The notes under the pieces are model-generated. The model did not search any database. It was not told where the DNA came from and was given only the letters and a program-made list of their open reading frames with translations. From Vicinamibacterales bacterium (lineage in GTDB: Bacteria > Acidobacteriota > Vicinamibacteria > Vicinamibacterales > UBA2999): DNA of 35,497 nucleotides. The position numbers were made by a program, and so were the translations under genes. This document shows positions 11,444 to 18,572 of this stretch, piece by piece; the first letter of the stretch is position 1, and the number at the start of each line of letters is the position of its first letter. Where the stretch lies: assembly GCA_030680175.1 (NCBI GenBank), contig JAUXWO010000002.1:1-35497 (forward strand). Direction: 5' to 3'.

Positions 11444-12319
11444 ATGGGACTGCGGCGCGTGCCCACCGAGTCCCTCGCCCCACGGCTCGACCGCCTGTAC
11501 AGCGACTACAACCACGCGTATGTGGTGAGCGATCCGATCTGGATGGTCCGCCGGTTCACGCGCGCCGACGATCAGGAGATCGTGGCGTTCTGCGCGGCGG
11601 CGCTCGCGTTCGGGCGCGTGCAGAGCGTGCTGAACTCGATCGAAGGGCTGCTGCAGGTGATGGGGCCGCATCCCGCGGCCTACACCCGCTCGTTCGATCC
11701 CGCGCGCGAGGCGCGCCGCTTCGATCATCTCGTGCACCGGTGGACGCGCGGCGCGGACCTGGCTGCTCTGGTGTGGCTGCTGCACCAGATGCTGGCGCGC
11801 GCCGGGTCCATCGAGGGGTTCTTCGCGGAGGGGCACGACGAGGCGGCCGAGGATGTGGGGGCCGGACTCGAGTCGTTCTCGGCTCGGGCACTGGCGCTCG
11901 ACCAGGCGGCGGTCTACGGGCGGAGGCGGCCGCGGCCCGGGGTGGCGTACTTCTTCTCGCGGCCCTCGTCTGGCGGGGCGTGCAAGCGGCTGAACCTGTT
12001 TCTGCGGTGGATGGTGCGGCGCGACGAGGTGGACCTGGGCGTGTGGACGCGGGTGCGGCCGTCGCAGCTGGTGGTGCCGCTCGATACCCACGTGATCCGG
12101 GTGGGCCGGTGCCTGCGGCTGACGCGCTACCGGAGCCCGGGATGGCGGATGGCCGCGGACATCACCCGCGCGCTGCGGGTCCTGGACCCCGAGGATCCCG
12201 TGAAGTACGACTTCGCGCTCTGCCATCTGGGGATGATGGGGGCCTGCGGCTACGGGACGAAGCAGCGCGCCTCCCAGTGCCCCCTGAAGGGTAGCTGCTA
12301 CCCCGGGGTCAGATCTTGA
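11444..12319 (+). CDS. TIGR02757 (DUF2400) family protein
   Basis: The 291-residue protein matches the TIGR02757 family: the N-terminal LYSDYNHAYVVSDPIWMVRRF, the segment EIVAFCAAALAFGRVQSVL, and the C-terminal KRLNLFLRWMVRRDEVDLGVW followed by PLDTHVIRVGRCLRLT. The helix-rich region with LDTHV resembles HhH-GPD DNA glycosylases, and a Cys cluster near the C-terminus (CPLKGSC) recalls their Fe-S loop, but no activity is established. The gene is coupled to the M28 peptidase. Its last residues GVRS and the stop are encoded by the left arm of a perfect palindrome, so the native C-terminus may have been replaced. Confidence 0.8.
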   Translation: MGLRRVPTESLAPRLDRLYSDYNHAYVVSDPIWMVRRFTRADDQEIVAFCAAALAFGRVQSVLNSIEGLLQVMGPHPAAYTRSFDPAREARRFDHLVHRWTRGADLAALVWLLHQMLARAGSIEGFFAEGHDEAAEDVGAGLESFSARALALDQAAVYGRRRPRPGVAYFFSRPSSGGACKRLNLFLRWMVRRDEVDLGVWTRVRPSQLVVPLDTHVIRVGRCLRLTRYRSPGWRMAADITRALRVLDPEDPVKYDFALCHLGMMGACGYGTKQRASQCPLKGSCYPGVRS

Positions 12320-12350
12320 TTCTGAGCGCAAGGATCAAGATCTGACCCCG
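12304..12350. repeat. Perfect 17-bp palindrome between convergent genes, likely bidirectional terminator
   Basis: The arm CGGGGTCAGATCTTGAT (12304-12320) and its exact reverse complement (12334-12350) enclose a 13-bp loop. Both convergent genes end inside it: TGA at 12317-12319 on plus, and TGA at 12337-12335 on minus. Read from either side, the arm encodes Gly-Val-Arg-Ser-stop, so both proteins have the same four-residue tail. The GGGGTC-type palindrome recurs in reduced form at 17717-17729. Confidence 0.85.
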
Positions 12351-13429
12351 TACGCGGCGAGCGTGCCTTCGACGAGGTGCCCGATGTCGAATTGCCCCGC
12401 AACACGCCGCCGGCCGGCGGCGCCCATCTGGCGGCGCAGGGCGGGCGACTTCAGCAGCCGGATGATGGCTTCGGCCAGCGCGGCCGGATCCCCGGGCGGC
12501 ACGAGCAGCCCCGTTTCGCCATGCACCACCGCCTCCGGGATTCCCCCCGCGCGCGTGCCGACAACCGCCAGGCCCATCGCCATCGCATCGAGCAGGGTCG
12601 ATCCCAGGCCTTCCGTGATCGAACTCATCACGAACAGGTCGGCCGTCTTCGCGAGCGACAACACGTCCTCGCGGAACCCCGGCAACAGGACGTGCTTGTC
12701 GAGGTGCAGGTCCTTCACCTGGCGTTCCAGCGCCCCCCGGAGTTCCCCCTCGCCGAATATCACGGCGTGCGCGTCCGGCACCGCGCGGCGCACCCGGGGC
12801 ATCGCGTCGATCAGGTGCCGCTGCCCCTTGTGATCCACGAGCGCCGCCACGTTGACGATCACGGGCACCCCGTGCGGCAGCCACAGCTCCTGATGCAGGT
12901 CCACGGCCGGCATGCCGCTGATCCGTTCGACGTCGATCCCGTCGTGGACCACCACGATGCGTGAGGCTGGCACGCCGTCGCGCACGAGGATGTCGCGGAT
13001 CGCGCCCGAGGCGGCAATGAACCCGTCCACCTGCCGGTACACCCAACGCGAGAAGGAATGGCGCTGCAGGTGGAAGTCGACCCGCCGCGAGGCGAGGAGC
13101 CGCGGCCGCGGCACCGGCGCGCCGAACGAGAGCGCGAGCGCCGCCATCGACACCGCGTGGGCGTCCTGCGCATGCACCACGTCCGGCCGGTACTCGCGGA
13201 TCAGGCGCGACAACCGCCACGCGGCGCCGAGGTCCATGGCATTGCGCGGCGCCAGCGGCACGAGGTCCGGCCCCTCGCGCGCACGCTGGAACAGCACGCC
13301 CTGCGGATGCGCCACGAGCACCGTCCGGTGGCCGAGCCCCCGGAGGCCCAGCACCGTCAGGAACGCCTGGTTCTGCCCGCCGCGCCAGGTGCGTCCGGTA
13401 TCGATGTGGAGTGAGAACACAGCTCCCAC
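12335..13429 (-). CDS. GT4-family glycosyltransferase
   Basis: The 364-residue protein has the two Rossmann domains of GT-B enzymes. The N-terminal domain opens with FSLHIDTGRTWRGGQNQ, typical of GT4 lipopolysaccharide/exopolysaccharide enzymes. The C-terminal domain has VVHDGIDVERI, the strand VAALVDHKGQRHLIDAM, and the nucleotide-sugar motif MSSITEGLGSTLLDAMAMGLAVVGTRAGGIPE (residues about 270-300), including the EX7E-type arrangement. Sugar and acceptor are unknown; a GT2 partner suggests cell-surface glycan work. The start is a GTG at 13429, or possibly at 13420; either overlaps the end of the GT2 gene by 64-73 bp. The C-terminal GVRS-stop comes from the palindrome at 12334-12350. Confidence 0.87.
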   Translation of the reverse strand: MGAVFSLHIDTGRTWRGGQNQAFLTVLGLRGLGHRTVLVAHPQGVLFQRAREGPDLVPLAPRNAMDLGAAWRLSRLIREYRPDVVHAQDAHAVSMAALALSFGAPVPRPRLLASRRVDFHLQRHSFSRWVYRQVDGFIAASGAIRDILVRDGVPASRIVVVHDGIDVERISGMPAVDLHQELWLPHGVPVIVNVAALVDHKGQRHLIDAMPRVRRAVPDAHAVIFGEGELRGALERQVKDLHLDKHVLLPGFREDVLSLAKTADLFVMSSITEGLGSTLLDAMAMGLAVVGTRAGGIPEAVVHGETGLLVPPGDPAALAEAIIRLLKSPALRRQMGAAGRRRVAGQFDIGHLVEGTLAAYGVRS

Positions 13430-14154
13430 AGCTTGGCGAACTTCATGCCGACGTAGCCGGCGTTCATCAGCGAGATGATGAGGCCGGCCTGGCCGTCCCG
13501 AATGCCGCCACGCAGGATGTAGTTACGGAGAAACGCGGCGATCGGATGCAGCGCGAGATCGCTCCAGCCCGCGCGGCGTCCGTCCTCGAAGAGCTGGCGC
13601 GCCGCCAGCGTCGTATACCGGTCCATCGTCTGGAGATGATGCGAGAGATCGCGATACGCGTAGTGCTGCAGCTCGTGACGGAGCCGCAGGACGGGGCCAT
13701 CGGCCGTCACCGACTCGTGCACGTGCCGCCCGGCCCACCGCCCGCGCCGCCGGTCGTAGAGCCGGAGCTGGTAGTCGGGATACCAGTCCGTGGACCGAAT
13801 CCATCGGCCGAGGTGGAACGTCACGCGAGGCACGCGGTAGCCCGCCGCATCCGGCCCCACGCGCATCAGGGCCCGGATCTCCTCCGCCAGCGCCACGGGG
13901 ACGCGCTCATCGGCGTCGACCGACAGGATCCAGTCGTGGCTCGCCTGCTCGGCCGCGAAGTTCTTCTGTGCGACGTAGCCGGGCCACGGCCGCACGATCA
14001 CCCGCTCCGTGTACCGCCGCGCGATCTCCACCGTGTCGTCGGTGCTCTTGCTGTCGACGACGACGATCTCGTCGGCAAAGGCCACGGACTCGAGCGCCGC
14101 CGCCACGTTGGCGGACTCGTTCTTCGTGATGACCGTGGCCGTCAGGGCTGGCAC
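13357..14154 (-). CDS. GT2-family glycosyltransferase
   Basis: The 265-residue protein starts TATVITKNESANVAAAL, with EIVVVDSKSTDDT and the DxD-type metal site LSVDADERV (about residues 80-85), as in GT-A fold family 2 enzymes. The C-terminal YILRGGIRDGQAGLIIS with KFAKLWEL is the hallmark of the bacterial lipopolysaccharide-type GT2 proteins (WaaE-like). It probably adds a sugar to a lipid-linked or LPS-like acceptor at the inner membrane. The GTG at 14154 is chosen because TACACT lies exactly 7 nt upstream and no ATG is near. Natural homologues end near KLWEL; the extra residues here arise because the frame continues into the next gene. Confidence 0.88.
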   Translation of the reverse strand: MPALTATVITKNESANVAAALESVAFADEIVVVDSKSTDDTVEIARRYTERVIVRPWPGYVAQKNFAAEQASHDWILSVDADERVPVALAEEIRALMRVGPDAAGYRVPRVTFHLGRWIRSTDWYPDYQLRLYDRRRGRWAGRHVHESVTADGPVLRLRHELQHYAYRDLSHHLQTMDRYTTLAARQLFEDGRRAGWSDLALHPIAAFLRNYILRGGIRDGQAGLIISLMNAGYVGMKFAKLWELCSHSTSIPDAPGAAGRTRRS

Positions 14155-14161
14155 GGAACTG

Positions 14162-14167
14162 AGTGTA
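14162..14167 (-). promoter_or_regulatory. -10-like hexamer for leaderless GT2 gene
   Basis: TACACT on the minus strand is followed by the seven bases CAGTTCC and then GTG at 14154. The spacing suits a leaderless transcript. The heptamer array at 14175-14258 lies where a -35 box would be expected. Confidence 0.5.
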
Positions 14168-14174
14168 ATCGGAA

Positions 14175-14258
14175 ATGCAAAATGCAGAAGGCAGAATGCA
14201 GAAGCCGCAGGGCCGTAGGGCCGAGAGCTGATCGCCGAACGCTGAGAGCGGATCGCTT
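14175..14258. repeat. Heptamer array (12 units of 7 bp)
   Basis: Units run ATGCAAA, ATGCAGA, AGGCAGA, ATGCAGA, AGCCGCA, then GGGCCGT, AGGGCCG, AGAGCTG, ATCGCCG, AACGCTG, AGAGCGG, ATCGCTT. Units differ in sequence but the 7-bp phase is kept. It fills most of the gap between the GT2 promoter and the terminator hairpin of the TolC gene. Confidence 0.7.
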
Positions 14259-14266
14259 CGGCGAAG

Positions 14267-14307
14267 CCCCCCAGGCCGGGCCCGGCGCTCCAAGCCGGCC
14301 TGGGGGG
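14267..14307 (-). terminator. GC-rich hairpin after the TolC-like gene
   Basis: CCCCCCAGGCCGG (14267-14279) pairs perfectly with CCGGCCTGGGGGG (14295-14307) across a 15-nt loop. It lies 11 bp beyond the TolC stop on the minus strand. There is no T-tract, so termination may rely on the strong stem or on Rho. Confidence 0.6.
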
Positions 14308-14318
14308 GCTGACGACGA

Positions 14319-15932
14319 CTACTGCTGCTGCTGTCCGCCTGCCTGGACGGCCGTGACGCCGCCGGCGCCGCCGATGGGCGCGCGCTGCGCGGTTTCGTAG
14401 TCGACCACCGACTTCAGGTAGTCGATGAGCGCCTGCAGTTCGTTGTTCCGCGCCTGGTTCAGGTCGCGCTGGGCCTGGAAGACCAGGAAGCTCGTGGTCA
14501 TGCCCGCCTGGAACTTCTTTTCCTCGGCCTCGAGCCGGCGCTCCGCGAGCGAGCGCGACGCGCGCGTCGCCTCGACGCGCTTGCTGTTGGTCTGCACCGA
14601 GCGCGCGAAGTCGCGGATTTGCGTGGCCACCGTCAGCTCCTGGCTCTCGAGCTGCTTCTGGGCCTGCTGGTTCTGCAGGCGCGCGCGCGCCAGATTCGCG
14701 TCGGCATTCGACGTGCCGATCGGGTAGCTCACCTGCAGCGCGAAGCTCCACGTCGGGAAGGCGTTCCCGAACGCGTCGCCGAGCACCGAGCCGAACGATC
14801 GCTGGCTCTGGCCGACCACCTGCGGAGGGAACCCGGGGCCGAACTGCAGCTGCGTGCCGCCGAGGCCGATCGCGCTGTAGTTGACCTGGGCGTTCACGTC
14901 GGGCAGCGACTGGTTTCGGAAATAGCGGATGCTGACGTCGTTCGACTCGATGCGCTTCCGCGACTGCTCGAGGTCCGTCCGCTGGTCGAGCGCGCCGCGC
15001 ACGGCCGCATCCACGTCCACGATCACCGGCACGAACGTGGCCTCGTCCGCCGGCTCGATCCGCATGCTCCAGAAGTCGGGCGCTGACGGATTCGAGATGA
15101 GCGCGCGCAGCCGATCCTCGGCACGCTGAATCGCCGCCTCGGCCAGGATGACGCCCTCTTCACGCTGCGCGACCTCGGCTTCTGCCTGGACGATGTCGAT
15201 GGGGGCCATCGTGCCGACCTCGACCCGCGCGCGGTTGTCCTTCAGCGACTGCTCGGCGAGGCGCAGCGACTGGTTCTGCACGTCGAGGTTGCTGTTGGCG
15301 TAGACGAGGTCCCAGTAGGCGTTCTTCACGTTGCGCGTCGTGACCGCGATGACCTGCTGGAGCTGCACCTCGGAGATCTCGCGATTCTTGCGGGTCACGA
15401 GGATCTGCTGGCGCGTGTTGTCGATCGAGAAGTTGCGCAGCAGGGGCTGCGTGTAGTTGAACGCGAAGGTCGAACTCAGGCGCGGGTTGAAGGTGCTGAA
15501 CTCGTTGTTCGTCTCGGCGCGCCCGCTGTTCCACGACACGTTGTAGGAGCCGCCCCACGGGAGCAGCTGGCCGACGCCGAAGTTCGTCGTCAGCCGCTCG
15601 TCGGTGATCTTCGCGTCCGAGCCGGCGAGGAAGCTGTCCGACGGGCTGTTCTGCGTCTGGTTCTGGAGGGTGGACTGGAACGTCGGCACCCAGCCCGTGC
15701 GGGCCAGCGAGATGCTGACGTCCTGCACCTGCGGGTTGATCCGCTCGACCTGGAGGTCCAGGTTCTGCTCCAGCGCGAGGGTGACGGCCTCGTCAATGGT
15801 CAGGTGGCGGACCGGCCCCTGGCTGGCGCCGGGTGTCTGCGCGCGGACAGGCTCTGCTCCGAAACCGGACAGGCCCACGGCGACCAGGGACGCCATCAGG
15901 GTTCGGGTGAGGAAACGCTTCTCGTGACGCAT
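14319..15932 (-). CDS. TolC-like outer-membrane efflux channel protein
   Basis: The 537-residue product has a signal peptide (basic start, LMASLVAVGLSGFG, cleavage after VRA near residue 31). It follows with the duplicated outer-membrane-efflux (OEP, PF02321) architecture: LTIDEAVTLALEQNLDLQVERIN at the first repeat and a second repeat starting near residue 320 with VDAAVRGALDQRTDLEQSRKRIESNDV. The strands in FAFNYTQPLLRNFSID and FALQVSYPIGTS belong to the beta barrel. The C-terminus is Gln-rich. Such proteins form the trimeric tunnel for RND or ABC efflux, or for type I secretion; the partners are not in the window. The ATG at 15932 has GGAG nine bases upstream. The promoter region is shared with the divergent pyrE. 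Confidence 0.9.
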   Translation of the reverse strand: MRHEKRFLTRTLMASLVAVGLSGFGAEPVRAQTPGASQGPVRHLTIDEAVTLALEQNLDLQVERINPQVQDVSISLARTGWVPTFQSTLQNQTQNSPSDSFLAGSDAKITDERLTTNFGVGQLLPWGGSYNVSWNSGRAETNNEFSTFNPRLSSTFAFNYTQPLLRNFSIDNTRQQILVTRKNREISEVQLQQVIAVTTRNVKNAYWDLVYANSNLDVQNQSLRLAEQSLKDNRARVEVGTMAPIDIVQAEAEVAQREEGVILAEAAIQRAEDRLRALISNPSAPDFWSMRIEPADEATFVPVIVDVDAAVRGALDQRTDLEQSRKRIESNDVSIRYFRNQSLPDVNAQVNYSAIGLGGTQLQFGPGFPPQVVGQSQRSFGSVLGDAFGNAFPTWSFALQVSYPIGTSNADANLARARLQNQQAQKQLESQELTVATQIRDFARSVQTNSKRVEATRASRSLAERRLEAEEKKFQAGMTTSFLVFQAQRDLNQARNNELQALIDYLKSVVDYETAQRAPIGGAGGVTAVQAGGQQQQ

Positions 15933-16069
15933 TACGGGAATCTCCGCTCTAAAACACACACCGGCCGCCCATGCGGCTGCGATCGACGACAGCAAAACAA
16001 GTACCGGGGTTTGAGTCCCCTGAAGATAGACGGCGAAGGCCCGCCCGGGGTTCGACCGCTGGCGAACGC

Positions 16070-16075
16070 TATACT
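16070..16075 (+). promoter_or_regulatory. -10 box for leaderless pyrE
   Basis: TATACT lies 7 nt before the GTG at 16083 and is identical to the hexamer of the pyrRBC promoter. No Shine-Dalgarno with normal spacing can be placed, so a leaderless mRNA is likely. This transcript lacks a PyrR loop. Confidence 0.55.
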
Positions 16076-16082
16076 ACCGCCC

Positions 16083-16655
16083 GTGACCCAGAACGACCTG
16101 TTGCCCCTGTTTCGACGCTCCGGCGCCCTCCTCGAGGGCCATTTCCGGCTGTCGTCCGGCCTCCACAGCCCCGGCTACCTCCAGTGCGCGCTCGTCCTGC
16201 AGCACCCGGACGATGCCGGGACGCTCGGCGCAGCGCTCGGCGCCAAAGTGCGCAGTCTTGGCGCCACGGTCGTGCTGGCGCCCGCGCTCGGCGGGATTGT
16301 CATCGGCCACGAGGTCGGCCGCGCGCTCGGCCTCCGGGCGATCTTCGCGGAACGCCAGGACGGCACCCTGACGCTCCGGCGCGGGTTCACGCTCGCCCCC
16401 GACGACCGCGTGCTCGTCGTCGAAGACGTGGTGACGACCGGCGGGTCCACCCGCGAGACCATGGAGGTGGCCCGCGCGGCGGGCGCGACGGTCGTCGGCG
16501 CCTGCGCGGTGGTCGATCGGAGCGGCGGCCAGCCGAACCTCGACGTGCCCTTCGAGGCCCTGCTGCCGATGGCCCTGCCGACCTACGCGCCCGAGGCGTG
16601 TCCGATGTGCAAGGCGGGATCGCCGGTGGTCAAGCCGGGATCAAGAGATAGATAG
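16083..16655 (+). CDS. pyrE: Orotate phosphoribosyltransferase
   Basis: The 190-residue protein turns orotate and PRPP into OMP. The N-terminal GHFRLSSGLHSPGYLQC is the OPRT substrate loop. LAPALGGIVIGHEVGRAL and the flexible-loop region FAERQDGTLTLRRGF follow. The PRPP motif is VLVVEDVVTTGGSTRE (about residues 104-119). The tail EACPMCKAGSPV has the Cys pair common in one OPRT subgroup. The start is the GTG at 16083, from the -10 spacing. The gene is away from the other pyr genes and has no visible PyrR loop. Its last codons and the stop lie in a GATA tetranucleotide run, giving the tail SRDR. Confidence 0.93.
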   Translation: MTQNDLLPLFRRSGALLEGHFRLSSGLHSPGYLQCALVLQHPDDAGTLGAALGAKVRSLGATVVLAPALGGIVIGHEVGRALGLRAIFAERQDGTLTLRRGFTLAPDDRVLVVEDVVTTGGSTRETMEVARAAGATVVGACAVVDRSGGQPNLDVPFEALLPMALPTYAPEACPMCKAGSPVVKPGSRDR

Positions 16656-16901
16656 ATAGATGCTATCTCGTGACGTGGTGATGTGGTGATGTGATGATCG
16701 GATGTGCGATCTCCAGATGCGCGATCTATCTGGTGATCTGATGGTGCGCGATCTATCTGATGGCCTGCGGGCACCTCCGATCAGATCACCAGATAGATGT
16801 CACCGAGGGCGGGTGAGATCGGCGCATCGGACATCCAATCACCACATCACCACATCACGAGATCACCAGATTCACGTTTCTTATCTATCTATCTATCTAT
16901 C
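16647..16901. repeat. Large imperfect palindrome of microsatellite-like repeats between pyrE and truA
   Basis: The left arm opens with GATA units (16647-16661) and octamers GTGGTGAT, GTGGTGAT, GTGATGAT (16675-16698). The right arm mirrors it: ATCACCAC, ATCACCAC, ATCACGAG, ATCACCAG (16838-16869) and then five TATC units (16882-16901) ending just before the truA ATG. The centre holds GATCTATCTGGTGATCTGAT and its near complement. There is no gene in the 247-bp gap. The GATA run provides the pyrE stop and the TATC run abuts the truA start, so copy-number change would alter either gene's edges. Confidence 0.8.
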
Positions 16902-16902
16902 C

Positions 16903-17712
16903 ATGTCCCGCACCCTGAAGCTGACGCTGGCGTACGACGGCACGCGGTTCGCGGGCTGGCAGCGCCAGGAAGGGCTGCGCACCGTGCAGCAGGAGATCGA
17001 GGCCGCGCTCGCCGAGATCGAGGGCGGCCCGGTGGCGGTCGCGGCCGCCGGCCGCACGGACGCCGGCGTCCATGCCCTCGGACAGGTGGCCACCACCCGC
17101 GTCACCGGCGTCCACGACCCCGAGACCTATCGCCGCGCCCTCAACGCGAAGCTGCCGGAGGATGTCCGCGTCCTGGCGGTGGAGGAGGCGCCCGAGGGCT
17201 TTCACGCGCGCTTTGCGCCCTCCGTCAAGGCCTACCGCTACACGATCTGGAACAGCCGGCTGCCGCCGCTGCTGGCGCGGCCGATGGTGTGGCACGTCTC
17301 GTTCGCTCTCGACGTCCCGGCGATGCGCGAGGCCGCCGCGCTCGTCGTGGGCACGCACGACTTCGGCGCGTTTCGCGCGCGCGGGAGCACCGTCAGGACC
17401 TCGACGCGGACGATCGTCGGTTCGGACCTTCACGAGACCGCCGTCTCGCCCGGCTGGCCCCTCGATCCCGACCCCGACCCCGCGCGGCCGGTGCGGCTCA
17501 TCACCTACGACGTCTGCGGCCGCGGCTTCCTGCGCCAGATGGTCCGCATCCTGGCCGGCACGCTGGTCGAGATCGGCAGGGGACGCAGGCCTTCGGACGA
17601 GATGCGGCGGCTCCTCGCGGTCGGGGCGCGTGGCGAGGCCGGGGAGACGGCGCCGGCCGCCGGCCTCGCCCTTCGGTCCGTGCGATACGAGCGTCACGGT
17701 CTGGACTGTTGA
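16903..17712 (+). CDS. truA: tRNA pseudouridine(38-40) synthase
   Basis: The 269-residue protein has YDGTRFAGWQRQ at the N-terminus and the catalytic loop AAGRTDAGVHALGQVA (Asp about residue 53), both typical of TruA. VKAYRYTIWNS, the GTHDFGAFRARGS segment and GRGFLRQMVRILAGTLVEIGRG complete the family pattern. It modifies uridines 38-40 in the anticodon arm of many tRNAs. The ATG at 16903 starts two bases after a TATC microsatellite and has no good Shine-Dalgarno, so the initiation mode is unclear. Between 17713 and 17756 lies the small palindrome GGGGT-CTA-ACCCC and then uppS. Confidence 0.94.
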   Translation: MSRTLKLTLAYDGTRFAGWQRQEGLRTVQQEIEAALAEIEGGPVAVAAAGRTDAGVHALGQVATTRVTGVHDPETYRRALNAKLPEDVRVLAVEEAPEGFHARFAPSVKAYRYTIWNSRLPPLLARPMVWHVSFALDVPAMREAAALVVGTHDFGAFRARGSTVRTSTRTIVGSDLHETAVSPGWPLDPDPDPARPVRLITYDVCGRGFLRQMVRILAGTLVEIGRGRRPSDEMRRLLAVGARGEAGETAPAAGLALRSVRYERHGLDC

Positions 17713-17716
17713 AGTC

Positions 17717-17729
17717 GGGGTCTAACCCC
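17717..17729. repeat. Small GGGGT-CTA-ACCCC palindrome after truA
   Basis: A perfect 5-bp stem with a 3-nt loop, 4 bp after the truA stop. It shares the GGGGTC head with the palindrome at 12304-12350 and may be a reduced form of it. It might end truA transcription. Confidence 0.5.
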
Positions 17730-17743
17730 AAGTAACATCGACC

Positions 17744-17749
17744 TTTACT
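17744..17749 (+). promoter_or_regulatory. Weak -10-like hexamer before uppS
   Basis: TTTACT is 7 nt before the uppS ATG at 17757, the same spacing as other leaderless candidates, but the second base of the box is T instead of A. No Shine-Dalgarno is visible. Confidence 0.3.
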
Positions 17750-17756
17750 GGACCTC

Positions 17757-18548
17757 ATGGCGTCTGAAGAACTTCTCGCCTGGATTCCTCCCGGCCATCC
17801 CGACCGCGAGCTGGCCCTGCAGGTCGCTCCCGACCGGATGCCCGCCCATGTCGCGATCATCATGGACGGCAACGGGCGGTGGGCCGCGCAGCGACACCTG
17901 CCGCGGGTCGAGGGCCACCGCGCCGGCATCGACGCGGTGCGCGACACGGTCGAGGCCTCGGCGCGGCTGGGCCTCGGGGTGCTGACGCTGTACGCCTTCT
18001 CGGTCGAGAACTGGAAGCGCCCAAAGGCCGAGGTGAGCACGCTGATGTCGCTGCTCAAGCGCTACCTGCGCTCGGAGCTGAACACGCTGCTCAGCAACAA
18101 CATCCGGTTCCAGGTGATCGGCCGCGTCGACGAGCTGGCGCCGGACGTGCGCGACGAACTCGCGGCGGCGGAGGCGCGCACGGCGGCGAATACCGGGATG
18201 TGCTTCAACATCGCCCTCAACTACGGCGGCCGGGCCGAGATCGTCGACGCCGCCCGTCGCGCGATCCGCGAGGGCATCCGCCCCGACGATCTCGACGAGG
18301 CGCGGTTTGCGTCGCTGCTCTATACGGGCGGCCAGGCCGACCCCGACCTGCTGATCCGCACGAGCGGCGAGATGCGCGTCAGCAACTTCCTGCTCTGGCA
18401 GATCGCGTATGCCGAGATCTGGGTCACCGACACGCTGTGGCCCGACTTCCGCCGCCAGCACCTGCTCGAGGCGGTGCTGGCCTACCAGAAGCGCGACCGC
18501 CGCTACGGGGGCATCGCCGCGCCGCCGGTGGCCGCGGGCGTCAAGTAG
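17757..18548 (+). CDS. uppS: Isoprenyl (undecaprenyl diphosphate) synthase
   Basis: The 263-residue cis-prenyltransferase has HVAIIMDGNGRWA (about residues 31-43, with catalytic Asp and diphosphate-binding Gly-Asn-Gly-Arg). TLYAFSVENWKRP follows at about 79-91, and the C-terminal DPDLLIRTSGEMRVSNFLLWQIAYAEIW binds IPP. It makes the long-chain lipid carrier for peptidoglycan and other surface glycans. It heads a run uppS-cdsA-dxr-rseP found in many bacteria; the gap to cdsA is 24 bp. An N-terminal extension of about 25 residues precedes the usual start region; an internal ATG near 17839 (MPAHVAII) could be an alternative start. Confidence 0.95.
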   Translation: MASEELLAWIPPGHPDRELALQVAPDRMPAHVAIIMDGNGRWAAQRHLPRVEGHRAGIDAVRDTVEASARLGLGVLTLYAFSVENWKRPKAEVSTLMSLLKRYLRSELNTLLSNNIRFQVIGRVDELAPDVRDELAAAEARTAANTGMCFNIALNYGGRAEIVDAARRAIREGIRPDDLDEARFASLLYTGGQADPDLLIRTSGEMRVSNFLLWQIAYAEIWVTDTLWPDFRRQHLLEAVLAYQKRDRRYGGIAAPPVAAGVK

Positions 18549-18572
18549 GCGCGCGGCGCCCGTGACACCTTC

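Noticed and set aside
16000-16045. tRNA-like T-arm (GGGGTTTGAGTCCCC) upstream of pyrE
   Set aside because: No matching 7-bp acceptor stem, D-arm or anticodon arm can be placed at the right distances on either side.
16702-16902. In-frame N-terminal extension of truA through the repeat region
   Set aside because: It would encode a His/Ser/Ile-rich tail from microsatellite DNA; TruA homologues start near the ATG at 16903.
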